Source: Spirochaetota bacterium
Lineage (GTDB): Bacteria > Spirochaetota > Spirochaetia > SPDA01 > JAJSAL01
Reading direction: 5' to 3'
DNA length: 64,000 nt
Assembly (NCBI GenBank): GCA_024274705.1
Contig: JAJSAL010000057.1
Span: forward strand, 1-64,000
Part shown: piece after piece, positions 16,977 to 26,604 of the stretch
Numbering within the stretch: the stretch's first letter is position 1
Layout of the letters: the number at the start of each line of letters is the position of its first letter
The notes under the pieces: generated by a model
Database searches by the model: none
What the model saw: the letters and a program-made list of their open reading frames with translations, nothing else
Told to the model about the DNA's origin: nothing
Position numbers and translations under genes: made by a program

Positions 16977-17931
16977 TGTTGTCTATCCATCGGGGATAAA
17001 GGAAGGATTCACCTATAGAACCATTAACGGGTCTTTTTTAAGGGACAATGCACACGGCGGGAAGCAGACCAAGAACAGAGCACGGAAGCCGTTTCCAAAA
17101 GATCTGGGCGTTATGAGCAGTGTGCATTCCACACCAGGAAATAAGAAGAGAAAAAGGACTAACAAGTTTTTTCTGATGCTCATCATTCTCCTTTCCCTGC
17201 TGCTGGCAGGTGAGGTGTGCTTCCATCTGTTTATCGCCCCTAATCTGCTTATCCAGAAGATACAGATCGTAACTGATGATGCCATCGGCCTTTCCAACAG
17301 CGATATTCTCAAGCTTGCAGGTGTCGGGAAAAAAGAATACTATTTCAGTCTCGAACCGGAGATCATACAAAAGCGGCTTCAGGAATACCCAATGGTCAAA
17401 GAGGCGGAGGTGGCAAAAGTTTTTCCTGACAAACTGATTATCACCATAACCGGGCGTGAATCTCTTGGCGTTATTTTAGTGAATGTGGAAAATGTGGTTG
17501 TTCCGGCGGCATTTGATGATGAAGGTGTAGTGTTTCAGATTGGGACATCTGTTACGGAAGCAGCGCTTCCTGTTATATCCGGAGTGAAAACACCTTCGAT
17601 TCAACTGGGAATGAAGCTGCCTGGTGAACTGAAGGCGGTATTAAAGGATCTAAAAACGCTGAAAAGTTCCTACCCGGAGCTCTTCAGTCTGATCTCGGAA
17701 ATAAAGTTTGTAAAGAAAAAAGATTCCAGGTATGAAGTGTTGATCTATCTGCAGCAGTATCCGACCCGTGTCCGGATCGGGGAACGGCTGGATGCTGAGC
17801 TTTTGAAGTACATCGTGATGGTTCTCGATGTTTTTCAGCACGAAGAGTTAGGTGTGGCTGATGAACTCGATTTCAGGACCGGTGAAGTTGTATTTAAAAC
17901 GTACGAGGCAGGATATAACGTTGATGGATAG
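16969..17931 (+). CDS. ftsQ: cell division protein FtsQ
   Basis: The 320-residue protein has a long basic cytoplasmic tail (1-66), one membrane segment (about 67-89) and a periplasmic POTRA domain (about 93-165) followed by the FtsQ beta domain. The ATG at 16969 lies 10-11 nt downstream of a CAGGAG site and overlaps the ftsW end; an upstream frame-consistent start would sit deep in ftsW. FtsQ links FtsL/FtsB to the divisome. Position between ftsW and ftsA is standard. The stop overlaps ftsA by 8 nt. Confidence 0.9.
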   Translation: MNNVVYPSGIKEGFTYRTINGSFLRDNAHGGKQTKNRARKPFPKDLGVMSSVHSTPGNKKRKRTNKFFLMLIILLSLLLAGEVCFHLFIAPNLLIQKIQIVTDDAIGLSNSDILKLAGVGKKEYYFSLEPEIIQKRLQEYPMVKEAEVAKVFPDKLIITITGRESLGVILVNVENVVVPAAFDDEGVVFQIGTSVTEAALPVISGVKTPSIQLGMKLPGELKAVLKDLKTLKSSYPELFSLISEIKFVKKKDSRYEVLIYLQQYPTRVRIGERLDAELLKYIVMVLDVFQHEELGVADELDFRTGEVVFKTYEAGYNVDG

Positions 17932-19150
17932 CACGATCACAGGACTCGATATCGGAACAACAAAAGTGTGTGCCGTTATCGGGGAATACGATGAGAAGGA
18001 TGAACTCGAAATTATCGGAATTGGCACCAGCCGGTCCAGGGGGATCCGCCGGGGAGTAGTTGTTAATATCGAAGCAACTTTGCAGTCTGTGGTAGAGGCC
18101 ATAGAGGCTGCCGAGCTGATGTCCGGCCGGGAAGTGCACGGCGTATATACCGGAATTGCCGGTGCTCATATCGACGGGATCAATTCGAAAGGTGTTGTGG
18201 CGGTGACAGGAAAAAACAGGGAGATCACCCGCGAAGATGTGGGGAGGGTTATCGATGCTGCAAAAGCCATCGTGATTCCCATGGACCGGGAAGTGTTTCA
18301 TGTGATCCCCCAGGAATATATAGTGGATGACCAGGGGGGTGTTAAGAATCCTCTGGATATGATAGGTATACGACTGGAAGCAGAGGTACACATCATTACC
18401 GGTTCGGTTACGTCGGCACAGAACCTGTTGAAATGTGTCAACCGTGCAGGATTCAAGGTGAATGATATCATTCTCGGATCCTTAGCCTCTTCCGCTGCTA
18501 TCCTTTCAGAGGATGAAAAGGAACTGGGAGTACTGCTTATCGATCTCGGGGGCGGAACAACCGATGTGCTCCTCCATATAGATGGGTCTCCGTATCACAC
18601 AAATGTGATTTCGTTAGGGGGAAGTCAGGTTACCAGTGATCTATCGATTCTTTTAAAAACTCCCCTTGAAGCGGCGGAACAGATCAAGAAAGAGGCAGGC
18701 TGCTGTTTCCTGCCTATGGTAGATACAAATGGAGATGTCATCATTCCCGGTGTAGGAGGCTGGCCCACTGCGGCTATTCCGAAACAGGAGATGTGTAAAA
18801 TAATACAGTCCAGGATGACGGAAATACTGTCCATGGTAAAGGAACAGATTGAAAAAAAAGGGTATCTCCGCCATTTAGGCGGGGGTGTTGTTCTCACCGG
18901 CGGAGGAGCCCTTATGCAGGGTGTAGCTGAGCTGACAAAAGAAGTATTCGGGGTTCCCGCCCGGGTGGGATACCCTAAGAGAATGGGGGGACTCGAGGAA
19001 GAGTATCGAAGCCCCATTTATGCCACTGCGGTGGGACTCGCGCTTTTCGGCGCTGTCAGGAGAGGATCAGGATACGAATCCGGGGCCGGCAGGGTAAAGG
19101 GCGAGGGGTTCCTCGAAAAGCTGAGAGAATGGATGAAAGAATTTTTTTAA
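17924..19150 (+). CDS. ftsA: cell division protein FtsA
   Basis: FtsA is the actin-like ATPase that tethers FtsZ to the membrane. The 408-residue protein has GLDIGTTKVCAVIG at residues 7-20 (phosphate 1), the FtsA-specific 1C insertion (HVIPQEYIVDDQ), LLIDLGGGTTDV (phosphate 2) and VVLTGGGA (adenosine loop). The C-terminus ends with EKLREWMKEFF, a plausible amphipathic membrane-targeting helix. The ATG at 17924 overlaps ftsQ by 8 nt with a GAGGCAGGA site ahead; a longer reading from 17852 adds residues unrelated to the family. Confidence 0.95.
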   Translation: MDSTITGLDIGTTKVCAVIGEYDEKDELEIIGIGTSRSRGIRRGVVVNIEATLQSVVEAIEAAELMSGREVHGVYTGIAGAHIDGINSKGVVAVTGKNREITREDVGRVIDAAKAIVIPMDREVFHVIPQEYIVDDQGGVKNPLDMIGIRLEAEVHIITGSVTSAQNLLKCVNRAGFKVNDIILGSLASSAAILSEDEKELGVLLIDLGGGTTDVLLHIDGSPYHTNVISLGGSQVTSDLSILLKTPLEAAEQIKKEAGCCFLPMVDTNGDVIIPGVGGWPTAAIPKQEMCKIIQSRMTEILSMVKEQIEKKGYLRHLGGGVVLTGGGALMQGVAELTKEVFGVPARVGYPKRMGGLEEEYRSPIYATAVGLALFGAVRRGSGYESGAGRVKGEGFLEKLREWMKEFF

Positions 19151-19203
19151 GAGCTCCGTAAGGCTCATACTATACGTACTGTGTATTGCTCTGGGAGGGG
19201 GAA

Positions 19204-20364
19204 ATGCATATTGAAGTTATCGATGAAAACGTCAATTCATCAACAGTCATCAAAGTAATCGGAGTCGGAGGCGGAGGTAGCAATGCAGTAAACCGCATGA
19301 TTGCCCGGGGCGTTCAGAACGTCCAGTTCATTGCGGCGAACACCGACCTGCAGGCTATGAAACTCTCCGAAGCGGAAATTAAACTGCCCCTGGGGTCGGA
19401 ACTCACAGGAGGGCTGGGGGCCGGCGGTGTACCCGAAATAGGAGAGAAAGCCGCCCTGGAAGATAAGGAGCGGATACGTAATGTTCTTGCCGGCGCGGAC
19501 ATGGTCTTTGTCACCGCCGGAATGGGAGGCGGAACCGGGACAGGTGCGGCTCCGGTAGTCGCCAACATTGCCCGGGAGATGAATGTTCTTACCGTAGCGG
19601 TTGTAACTAAACCCTTCGAGTTCGAAGGCAAGAAAAAAAAGTTACTCGCCGACGAAGGGATTAAAAAACTGAGGGAAGCCGTAGATACCCTCATCACCAT
19701 CCCCAACCAGTATCTGCTCAAGATCGTCGAGAAAAAAACTCCTATCAAGGAAGCGTTTCTCGTTGCGGACGATGTATTGAGACAGGGTGTACAGGGAATA
19801 TCCGACCTCATAACAATTCCGGGAATGATCAATATCGATTTTGCAGACGTGAGAACGATTATGAAAGGGAAAGGGGATGCTATCATGGGTATCGGTATCG
19901 GCGTCGGCGAAAACCGTGCTGTAGATGCCGCAACGAACGCTATCAACAATCCTCTCCTGGAAGATGCCCGGATAGAAGGGGCAAAAGGAATCCTGGTTAA
20001 TGTAACCGGCGGCAGCGATTTCTCTCTTACGGAATACAGCGAAATTGTAAATATCATTACTTCCAATGCGGATGATGATGCCCTTATTATTCCCGGCAAC
20101 TGCATCGATACCGCCCTGGCTGACGAGGTTAGGGTAACGGTTATTGCCACCGGGTTTACCGTGGAGGGATCTGTTGTTCAGCCGGATGTGGAAGAGGCAG
20201 GTCCGTCGGAGATTATTAAATATCCGGACTGGCTGAGGATGAAAGAAGGAATTATCCGGAAGATGCCCAATGAATACCTTCTGGAACGGAATTCCCCTGA
20301 CACTGACTTAGGGATCCCGACCATTCTAAGAGACCAGAACCTGACAAAGCAGAACGAGGCTTAA
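19204..20364 (+). CDS. ftsZ: cell division GTPase FtsZ
   Basis: FtsZ forms the tubulin-like division ring. The 386-residue protein has the GTP-binding [12 protein letters not shown] loop near residues 21-32, the tubulin signature GGGTGTG at 108-114 and the T7 loop [11 protein letters not shown]. The C-terminal peptide ([11 protein letters not shown]), the usual FtsA-binding tail, is present after only a short linker. The ATG at 19204 follows a GGGAGGGGG site. A 53-nt gap separates it from ftsA. Confidence 0.97.
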   Translation: MHIEVIDENVNSSTVIKVIGVGGGGSNAVNRMIARGVQNVQFIAANTDLQAMKLSEAEIKLPLGSELTGGLGAGGVPEIGEKAALEDKERIRNVLAGADMVFVTAGMGGGTGTGAAPVVANIAREMNVLTVAVVTKPFEFEGKKKKLLADEGIKKLREAVDTLITIPNQYLLKIVEKKTPIKEAFLVADDVLRQGVQGISDLITIPGMINIDFADVRTIMKGKGDAIMGIGIGVGENRAVDAATNAINNPLLEDARIEGAKGILVNVTGGSDFSLTEYSEIVNIITSNADDDALIIPGNCIDTALADEVRVTVIATGFTVEGSVVQPDVEEAGPSEIIKYPDWLRMKEGIIRKMPNEYLLERNSPDTDLGIPTILRDQNLTKQNEA

Positions 20365-20380
20365 CAAGACGGATTTGAAG

Positions 20381-21295
20381 ATGAACGATCGATTACTGCA
20401 CAGATACCGAAGTTATCTCGCTGTCGAACGAAGACTCTCCAGAGAAACGGTATCAACCTATACCAGGGAGTGTGCAGCATACTGTAATTATCTGAACAAG
20501 GGAGGAATCGCCCCGGCTTCCGCATCTTCAAAGGATGTTATCGCGTTTCTTGTTCAGAGACAGCTTACGCCGGTGGATCAGCGTACTATCGCTAAGGTCT
20601 TGAGCGGCATCCGTTCGTTTTACCGCTATTTAGCGGAAGAGGGGCTGGTTGAGCACAACCCTGCGGACCTGGTGGATTCTCCGCGTCAGAAGAACTGTCT
20701 TCCCAACGTCCTTAAAAGAGAAGATCTGGAACGGTTTTTCTCATGTATAGATATCGGGACGCCGGTGGGACTCAGGGACCGTGCGCTTTTCGAGCTTATT
20801 TATTCCTGCGGCCTCCGTATTTCGGAAGCTGTCAGCCTTTTGCCGGAGCAGGTGTTTATTTCTCAAGGGATAATCCGGGTCACCGGGAAGGGCGGCAAGG
20901 AACGTCTTGTCCCCTTGGGAGAAGTAGCTGCTTACTGGCTGGGGAAGTATCTTGGGGAAGCGCGGCCCGGCTTGATGAAAGGGAAGCCGGGAAATGAGTC
21001 TCTTTTTATCAGTCAGCTGGGAAGAGGAATTTCAAGAAAGGGAATATGGAAGCGGTTTAAGCAGATTGCTCTGAAAGCCGGGATCGATGCAAAAGTGCAT
21101 ACGTTACGTCATTCCTTTGCGACCCACCTTCTCCAGGGGGGGGCTGACTTAAGGGAAGTGCAGGAACTATTGGGACATGCGGATATCGGGACCACCCAGG
21201 TGTATACTCACCTGGACAAGGAAGACCTGAAAAAATCTCATGCCAGATTTCATCCCAGGAGCGCAGGGATAAAAGCAGCAGGAACAGTTGAATGA
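20381..21295 (+). CDS. tyrosine recombinase of the XerC/XerD family (copy 1)
   Basis: Xer recombinases resolve chromosome dimers at dif. The 304-residue protein has the SAM-like core-binding domain (about 1-90) and the catalytic set R146, K170, H240-x-x-R243, H266 and Y275, all intact. The ATG at 20381 is used; a TTG at 20375 is an alternative. It sits directly after ftsZ and its end overlaps the next gene by 4 nt. A second full Xer gene lies at 25170, so the two may be a XerC/XerD pair. I cannot assign which is which. Confidence 0.92.
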   Translation: MNDRLLHRYRSYLAVERRLSRETVSTYTRECAAYCNYLNKGGIAPASASSKDVIAFLVQRQLTPVDQRTIAKVLSGIRSFYRYLAEEGLVEHNPADLVDSPRQKNCLPNVLKREDLERFFSCIDIGTPVGLRDRALFELIYSCGLRISEAVSLLPEQVFISQGIIRVTGKGGKERLVPLGEVAAYWLGKYLGEARPGLMKGKPGNESLFISQLGRGISRKGIWKRFKQIALKAGIDAKVHTLRHSFATHLLQGGADLREVQELLGHADIGTTQVYTHLDKEDLKKSHARFHPRSAGIKAAGTVE

Positions 21296-22053
21296 TAGTA
21301 AAGGGTAGAAAGGCAGAGCGTAATCAGTTAAATGCAGCATCGATCTGTCTCCTTGTATCGGCAGCGGTGCTCGTGGTTCTACCCAGTTCCTGCAACCAGA
21401 CGAGACAGAATGTGTATTCAAAAATGGTGGAACTGGAGCGGCCGGAATATAAAGGCAAGGATATGCCTGAAGAAAAGATAAAGGAAATCCAGGAGGCCAT
21501 AAAACGGTATGAAAGTGTTGCCGACCGGACAATCGAGGCCAACCAGCAGCTGGGGCACTATTATAAACTCCTTGCGGTAAAGTATCTGGATCGGGAGATG
21601 TATGGTTTGGCACTGGAGAGCCTGGAGGATGCAATTTTTTACAACCCGGAGAACCCGGTTCTTTTTCAACTCGGTGCAGTCTGTTCCGCCAGGATGGCAA
21701 AGTCGGCGATGGATTCTCAAAAGAGAGAGCAGTACTTTCTCCGTGCAGAAAAATACTATAACCGGGCTATCGAACTGGACGCACGGTACGTGGATGCCCT
21801 GTATGGCCTTGCGATATTGTACGTATTCGAACTGGACAGGCCGTTTGATGCCGCACCTCTATTGGAGCGGGTTCTGCGTATCCAGAAGAAGAATTCGGAT
21901 GCCATGTTCCTGCTGGCAAGAGTATATGTACAGTCCAGGAGGATCGAAGAGGCAATAGAGCTGTACGAGACGATAGAGGAAACCTCAACGGACGAGTTTC
22001 GTAAAAGCAAAGCGGCGGCGAACAGGAGACAACTGTTGGAGGGGGTTGTATGA
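21292..22053 (+). CDS. TPR lipoprotein
   Basis: The 253-residue protein has a basic N-terminus, a hydrophobic stretch (about 16-32) and a lipobox-like LPSSC, so it is probably a lipoprotein. Three or more tetratricopeptide repeats follow (about residues 75-245), seen as ALESLEDAIFYNPENP, AEKYYNRAIELDARYVDALYGLA and EEAIELYETIEE. TPR domains bind other proteins; the partner is unknown. It overlaps both neighbours (xer, dprA) by 4 nt, so it is translationally coupled in the operon. Confidence 0.8.
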   Translation: MIVKGRKAERNQLNAASICLLVSAAVLVVLPSSCNQTRQNVYSKMVELERPEYKGKDMPEEKIKEIQEAIKRYESVADRTIEANQQLGHYYKLLAVKYLDREMYGLALESLEDAIFYNPENPVLFQLGAVCSARMAKSAMDSQKREQYFLRAEKYYNRAIELDARYVDALYGLAILYVFELDRPFDAAPLLERVLRIQKKNSDAMFLLARVYVQSRRIEEAIELYETIEETSTDEFRKSKAAANRRQLLEGVV

Positions 22054-23054
22054 CGGATCATGGTGTACTCCGACTAGGTATTCACAGGATGGGCTTCCTT
22101 AAGACGGAGCAGAAACTCCTTGTGGAAGAAGTCATGGACACTTCCGACGCCCTTACCCGGCTGAACAGGAACGATCTGCAGGCTATTATCGGCTCCGGGT
22201 TCCGTGCTCCGATGCCGGATACTTCCGAAATTGTACGGCGTGCGGAATCGGATTTTCGGATATTGGAGAGTATTCAGACTGATGTTCTCCACATCCACGA
22301 TGCGGCATATCCTCCCCAGCTGAGGGAGATATGGGACCCGCCGTACCTCCTGTTCTGCCGGGGTGCAATCCCTCCTTCGGAACATCCCTTTCTGGGTGTT
22401 GTCGGGACCCGGTATCCCTCAGGGAAGGCGGGGAAAGCGGCTTTTTCCCTGGCAATGGAGGCAGGAGTAATTGGGATGGGGGTTGTTTCAGGACTGGCCC
22501 GGGGTATCGACACCGAAGCCCATAATGGAGCACTTGCCGGGAAGGGGTATACCTGTGCCGTAATGGGTACCGGTGCAGACGAGATCTATCCGGCAGAGAA
22601 TAAAGCCCTGGCGAGAACTATTCTCGATTCCGGGGGAACTCTTCTCACCGAATATGTTCCTTCTACCCCGCCTTTAAGGTATCATTTCCCGGAGCGGAAC
22701 AGGATTCTAAGTGGTATCTGCAGGGGTGTTGCCGTTGTCGAGGCTCCTGCCCGGTCAGGTGCACTGATTACAGCTGATTTTGCCCTTGACCAGGGAAGAG
22801 ATATCTTTGTACACAGTCAGGGACTGCATCCCTTAACCGGTGACGGAACCATGGCGCTGGCAGTAGATGGAGCATCTGTTATCCAAGGAGCCTTGGAAGT
22901 TCTGGCTGAATGGGGAATGACACCTGGAAAGACAAGTATTCCGGAGCAACGGTCGGGAGACAGTGATCACACAGGAAAAATATTGGCGGAATTCCTTGAA
23001 GAAGAACTCGCGGGAGAAGTATTATTTCATCAAGGAGCCGGCTTCAGGAGTTGA
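22050..23054 (+). CDS. dprA: DNA processing protein DprA/Smf
   Basis: DprA binds incoming single-stranded DNA and loads RecA during natural transformation. The 334-residue protein has the DprA Rossmann core with GVVGTRYPSGKAGKAAF, the SGLARGIDTEAHNGAL motif, YPAENKAL and RSGALITADFALDQGRD. A short N-terminal helical region precedes it. It begins in an ATGA overlap with the TPR gene. dprA next to topA and a xer gene is a conserved order in several phyla. No other competence genes are visible in the window. Confidence 0.93.
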   Translation: MTDHGVLRLGIHRMGFLKTEQKLLVEEVMDTSDALTRLNRNDLQAIIGSGFRAPMPDTSEIVRRAESDFRILESIQTDVLHIHDAAYPPQLREIWDPPYLLFCRGAIPPSEHPFLGVVGTRYPSGKAGKAAFSLAMEAGVIGMGVVSGLARGIDTEAHNGALAGKGYTCAVMGTGADEIYPAENKALARTILDSGGTLLTEYVPSTPPLRYHFPERNRILSGICRGVAVVEAPARSGALITADFALDQGRDIFVHSQGLHPLTGDGTMALAVDGASVIQGALEVLAEWGMTPGKTSIPEQRSGDSDHTGKILAEFLEEELAGEVLFHQGAGFRS

Positions 23055-23059
23055 TTGGT

Positions 23060-25177
23060 ATGGGAAAGAAAGGTAAGACTCTTTTAGTAGTTGAATCACC
23101 TGCGAAAGCGAAAACAATCGAGAAGTATCTCGGGCCGGACTACATAGTAACAGCATCGATGGGTCATCTGATTGATCTTCCCAAGTCCCGTATCGCTATC
23201 AATGTAGATAATGGTTTTGAACCTGAATACATCACCGTGCGGGGAAAAGCGAAGATACTGAAAGAACTGGTATCGAAGGCGAACAAATCGGAAGCTGTGC
23301 TGCTGGCATCGGATAATGACCGTGAGGGAGAAGCAATATCCTACCATTTGAAAAATGCAATTCTTAAAAAGAATCCGGATCTGAATATCGAACGAATCGT
23401 TTTCAATGAAATAACGCCGAATGCGATCAAGGAAGCTGTCGCCCATCCCGACGGCATCGACATGAACAAGGTCAATGCGCAAAAAGCCCGAAGGATACTC
23501 GACCGGCTGGTTGGATATAATCTATCTCCTCTTTTATGGAAAAAGGTGAAAAACGGCTTGAGCGCAGGGAGAGTCCAGTCTGTAGCCCTCCGGCTTATCT
23601 GCGAGAGGGAAGAAGAGGTAGAGGAGTTTATTCCTGAAGAGTACTGGACCCTGGATGCGGAGTTGAAAAAGGGGAAAACTGCGTTTCTTGCCCAGCTTAT
23701 TCTTATGAACGGTGAAAAGCCCGTTCTATCGGATGAAAAGAGTGTGGAAAAGATAATAAAAGCCCTGGAAGGTTTTCCTGCGGAAGTTGCGGATATCAAG
23801 GAGACAACGAAGAACATCCGGCCCCGTCCGCCTTTCACGACTTCTACACTGCAGCAGACCGCTGCCAACAGGCTGGGATTTACCTCAAGAAAAACAATGC
23901 AGATCGCCCAGCAACTTTATGAAGGTATAAGCTTAGGGGCGAGCCGTGTCGGTCTGATTACCTACATGAGAACCGATTCAACCAGGGTATCCAATCAGGC
24001 TTTAGATGATGTGCGGAGATATTTGAACGGACACTATCCTGAAGATCTGCCGGATACTCCTTTAAGATATTCCCCGGGGAAGGGCGCTCAGGATGCTCAT
24101 GAAGCGATCAGGCCTACCTTTGTGTCCTATCTTCCGGATACAATGAAGGAAAGCCTCTCCAAGGACCAGTATAAACTGTACCGCATTATCTGGGAGCGGT
24201 TCGTATCTTCGCAGATGAAAAATGCCGTAAGTTCCACCAGGAGTGTTGAGTTTGTGATCCAGGAGGGACGGTTTCGGGCTTCTGCCACAAAAATAGTGCG
24301 CAAGGGGTTCCAGAACGTGCTCAAGCTTCTCCGTTCGGAAGAGAGGACAAAGAGTCTTCCGAAACTTGAAACCGGCGAAAAAGTTGACCTGGTGGGGTTC
24401 CACCCTGAGCAGCATTTCACTTCCGGACCGCCAAGGTATACCGACGCCAGTATCGTGAAGATCCTGGAGGAAAAGGGTATCGGGAGACCTTCTACGTATG
24501 CTCCGATCATATCGGTCCTCCTGGACCGGTATTATGTAGTCCGTAAAAGCAAACAGCTCATTCCTACGGTACTGGGGAAGATTATCTACGAGATGCTCAG
24601 TACCTCCTTCCCGAATGTTCTGGATGTTAATTTTACGGCGGTGATGGAAAAGAAACTTGATATGGTGGAAGAAACAGCGGAAGACTGGAAGAACGTTATT
24701 CGGGAATTCTACGAGCCGTTTAAGAAACAAGTGGATCACATCATGGATACCCTGGAGAGTGTGAAAGGCATTCTCGATGAAGAAACGGATTACGTATGTG
24801 AAAAGTGCGGGAGACCGATGGTTAAAAAACTGGGCAGATACGGATTTTTCCTGGCCTGTACCGGTTTTCCGGAATGCATGAACACCAAATCCGTACCTCT
24901 GGCGGATTGTCCCCGGGTTGAGTGCGACGGTAAAATCGTTGCCCGGAGAAAACAGGGCGGTCGCGGGAAGGAGTTCTATGGATGTACGAATTACCCGGAA
25001 TGCGATTTCATAACCCATCACAAACCGACCGAGTCCAACTGTCCCAAATGCGGATGGTTCCTGGTACAGAAGAGTGATAAGAAACGGGGAGATTATAAAG
25101 CTTGTATTAATCCGGATTGTGATTTTCTCCATACATCTGTCGATGGACCGGACGAGGTAAAGGAAAAGTATGATTGA
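23060..25177 (+). CDS. topA: DNA topoisomerase I
   Basis: TopA relaxes negative supercoils. The 705-residue type IA enzyme has the TOPRIM domain at its N-terminus (VVESPAKAKTI; DNDREGEAI), the active-site tyrosine Tyr302 in LITYMRTDSTR, and three C-terminal Cys4 zinc ribbons (CEKCG..C..C, CPRVEC..C..C, CPKCG..C..C). The ATG at 23060 is 9 nt after CAGGAG; the TTG at 23051 directly abuts that site and is unlikely. The end overlaps the second xer gene by 8 nt. Confidence 0.96.
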   Translation: MGKKGKTLLVVESPAKAKTIEKYLGPDYIVTASMGHLIDLPKSRIAINVDNGFEPEYITVRGKAKILKELVSKANKSEAVLLASDNDREGEAISYHLKNAILKKNPDLNIERIVFNEITPNAIKEAVAHPDGIDMNKVNAQKARRILDRLVGYNLSPLLWKKVKNGLSAGRVQSVALRLICEREEEVEEFIPEEYWTLDAELKKGKTAFLAQLILMNGEKPVLSDEKSVEKIIKALEGFPAEVADIKETTKNIRPRPPFTTSTLQQTAANRLGFTSRKTMQIAQQLYEGISLGASRVGLITYMRTDSTRVSNQALDDVRRYLNGHYPEDLPDTPLRYSPGKGAQDAHEAIRPTFVSYLPDTMKESLSKDQYKLYRIIWERFVSSQMKNAVSSTRSVEFVIQEGRFRASATKIVRKGFQNVLKLLRSEERTKSLPKLETGEKVDLVGFHPEQHFTSGPPRYTDASIVKILEEKGIGRPSTYAPIISVLLDRYYVVRKSKQLIPTVLGKIIYEMLSTSFPNVLDVNFTAVMEKKLDMVEETAEDWKNVIREFYEPFKKQVDHIMDTLESVKGILDEETDYVCEKCGRPMVKKLGRYGFFLACTGFPECMNTKSVPLADCPRVECDGKIVARRKQGGRGKEFYGCTNYPECDFITHHKPTESNCPKCGWFLVQKSDKKRGDYKACINPDCDFLHTSVDGPDEVKEKYD

Positions 25178-26054
25178 GGAATATCTCTTATATATAAAGA
25201 GCGTCCGCAATCTTTCAGACGCTACCGTACGGTCTTATGGTAATGATCTGCACCGGTTTGAAGAGTACCTCCGCTCTCCGGGTGTTTCCCTGGACGAAGT
25301 GAGTATTCATGATGTTCGCGGCTTTCTCACGGAACTTTCCGCCCTGGGCCTTTCCACTGCTACCCTGAACCGGGTCCTCTCCGCCCTGAGGATGTTTTAC
25401 TCGTATCTCGTCAAACATCACGGATGGATAAGAAACCCGACTATAGGGATACGGGGACTGAAACGGAGAAGAAAGCTTCCGGGTTTTCTATTCGAAGAAG
25501 AGCTTGATTCATTGTTCATGCTCCCTGAAGATTCTTTCTGGGGACTCAGGGACCGGGTTATCCTGGAACTCCTCTATTCCACCGGGTGCAGGATTTCTGA
25601 GATCGTAGATCTGGATGTCACAGAAGTGGATTTTAAAGAAGGAAACGCCCTTATCCGGGGGAAGGGAGGCAGAGAGAGGCTGGTTTTTATCGGGGGGCTG
25701 GCGATGGATGTCTTAAAACGGTATGTAGCTTTAAGAGACGGGTATGCGCGGTCCCAGGACAATGATGCCGTCAGGGCACTCATTTTAAACAGACAGGGAT
25801 GGCGTATTACGGCCAGGGGGATTGCCTACATCATTGCCAGGTATGTCCAGAAAGCGGGGATTGCGAAAAGAATTTCTCCCCACACCTTCAGGCATACCTT
25901 TGCCACTCACCTTCTGGACAGAGGAGCCGACATCAGGATGGTTCAGGAAATGCTTGGACATTCGAATCTATCGACGACCCAGATATACACTCATGTAGGT
26001 ATAGAGCGGCTGAAAAAAGTGTATGAAAAGGCGCATCCTCATGCAAAACGATAG
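25170..26054 (+). CDS. tyrosine recombinase of the XerC/XerD family (copy 2)
   Basis: The 294-residue protein has the same layout as copy 1, with R141 in [40 protein letters not shown] and the nucleophile tyrosine in TQIYTHV. All catalytic residues are present. Location between topA and hslV matches xerC (codV) of Bacillus-type clusters, so XerC is the more likely role, with copy 1 as XerD, but this is inference. The end runs past the nominal start region of hslV. Confidence 0.92.
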   Translation: MIEEYLLYIKSVRNLSDATVRSYGNDLHRFEEYLRSPGVSLDEVSIHDVRGFLTELSALGLSTATLNRVLSALRMFYSYLVKHHGWIRNPTIGIRGLKRRRKLPGFLFEEELDSLFMLPEDSFWGLRDRVILELLYSTGCRISEIVDLDVTEVDFKEGNALIRGKGGRERLVFIGGLAMDVLKRYVALRDGYARSQDNDAVRALILNRQGWRITARGIAYIIARYVQKAGIAKRISPHTFRHTFATHLLDRGADIRMVQEMLGHSNLSTTQIYTHVGIERLKKVYEKAHPHAKR

Positions 26055-26067
26055 GAATGGTATAACG

Positions 26068-26604
26068 ATGACACAAATAAGAGGAACAACAGTAATAGCC
26101 GTAAGAAAGGGAAACAGTGTCGCAATGGGGGGAGATGGACAGGTTACTTTCGGGAATACTGTGATGAAGGGGACTGCACGAAAGGTACGGAAAATCTATG
26201 ATGGAAAGATCCTCGTTGGATTTGCCGGCGCGACTGCAGATGCCTTTACCCTGTTCGAGCGGTTTGAAGAAAAAATTAAGGAGTATCACGGTGATTTGAC
26301 CCGTGCAGCTGTAGAACTGGCAAAAGACTGGAGGACCGACAGAACACTCCGCAGGCTGGAGGCAATGCTTCTGGTAGCGGATTCCTCCACAATTCTACTC
26401 ATCTCCGGGACCGGGGATGTGGTTGAACCTGACGAGGGAATCATTGCAATCGGATCCGGGGGCAGTTTCGCCTATGCTGCAGCTCTTGCATTCCTTTCAA
26501 GCTCCGAGCTTTCTCCAGGCGAGATCGCCCGGCGGTCCCTTAAAATTGCATCTGAAATATGCATCTACACGAACGAACAAATTATTGTGGAGGAACTGGC
26601 ATGA
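26068..26604 (+). CDS. hslV: HslV protease subunit
   Basis: HslV is the threonine protease of the HslUV (ClpQY) complex. The N-terminal sequence [12 protein letters not shown] aligns the catalytic Thr7 with the first mature residue of E. coli HslV, so a six-residue propeptide may be removed. [21 protein letters not shown] and [17 protein letters not shown] are diagnostic. The ATG at 26068 gives the normal length of 178 residues; an ATG at 26041 is an alternative. The end overlaps hslU in an ATGA. Confidence 0.94.
   Translation: MTQIRGTTVIAVRKGNSVAMGGDGQVTFGNTVMKGTARKVRKIYDGKILVGFAGATADAFTLFERFEEKIKEYHGDLTRAAVELAKDWRTDRTLRRLEAMLLVADSSTILLISGTGDVVEPDEGIIAIGSGGSFAYAAALAFLSSSELSPGEIARRSLKIASEICIYTNEQIIVEELA

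Noticed and set aside
20381-26054. Mobile element integrases
   Set aside because: Both tyrosine recombinases lie in housekeeping operons with coupled neighbours, and no attachment repeats, phage genes or base-composition change are seen.
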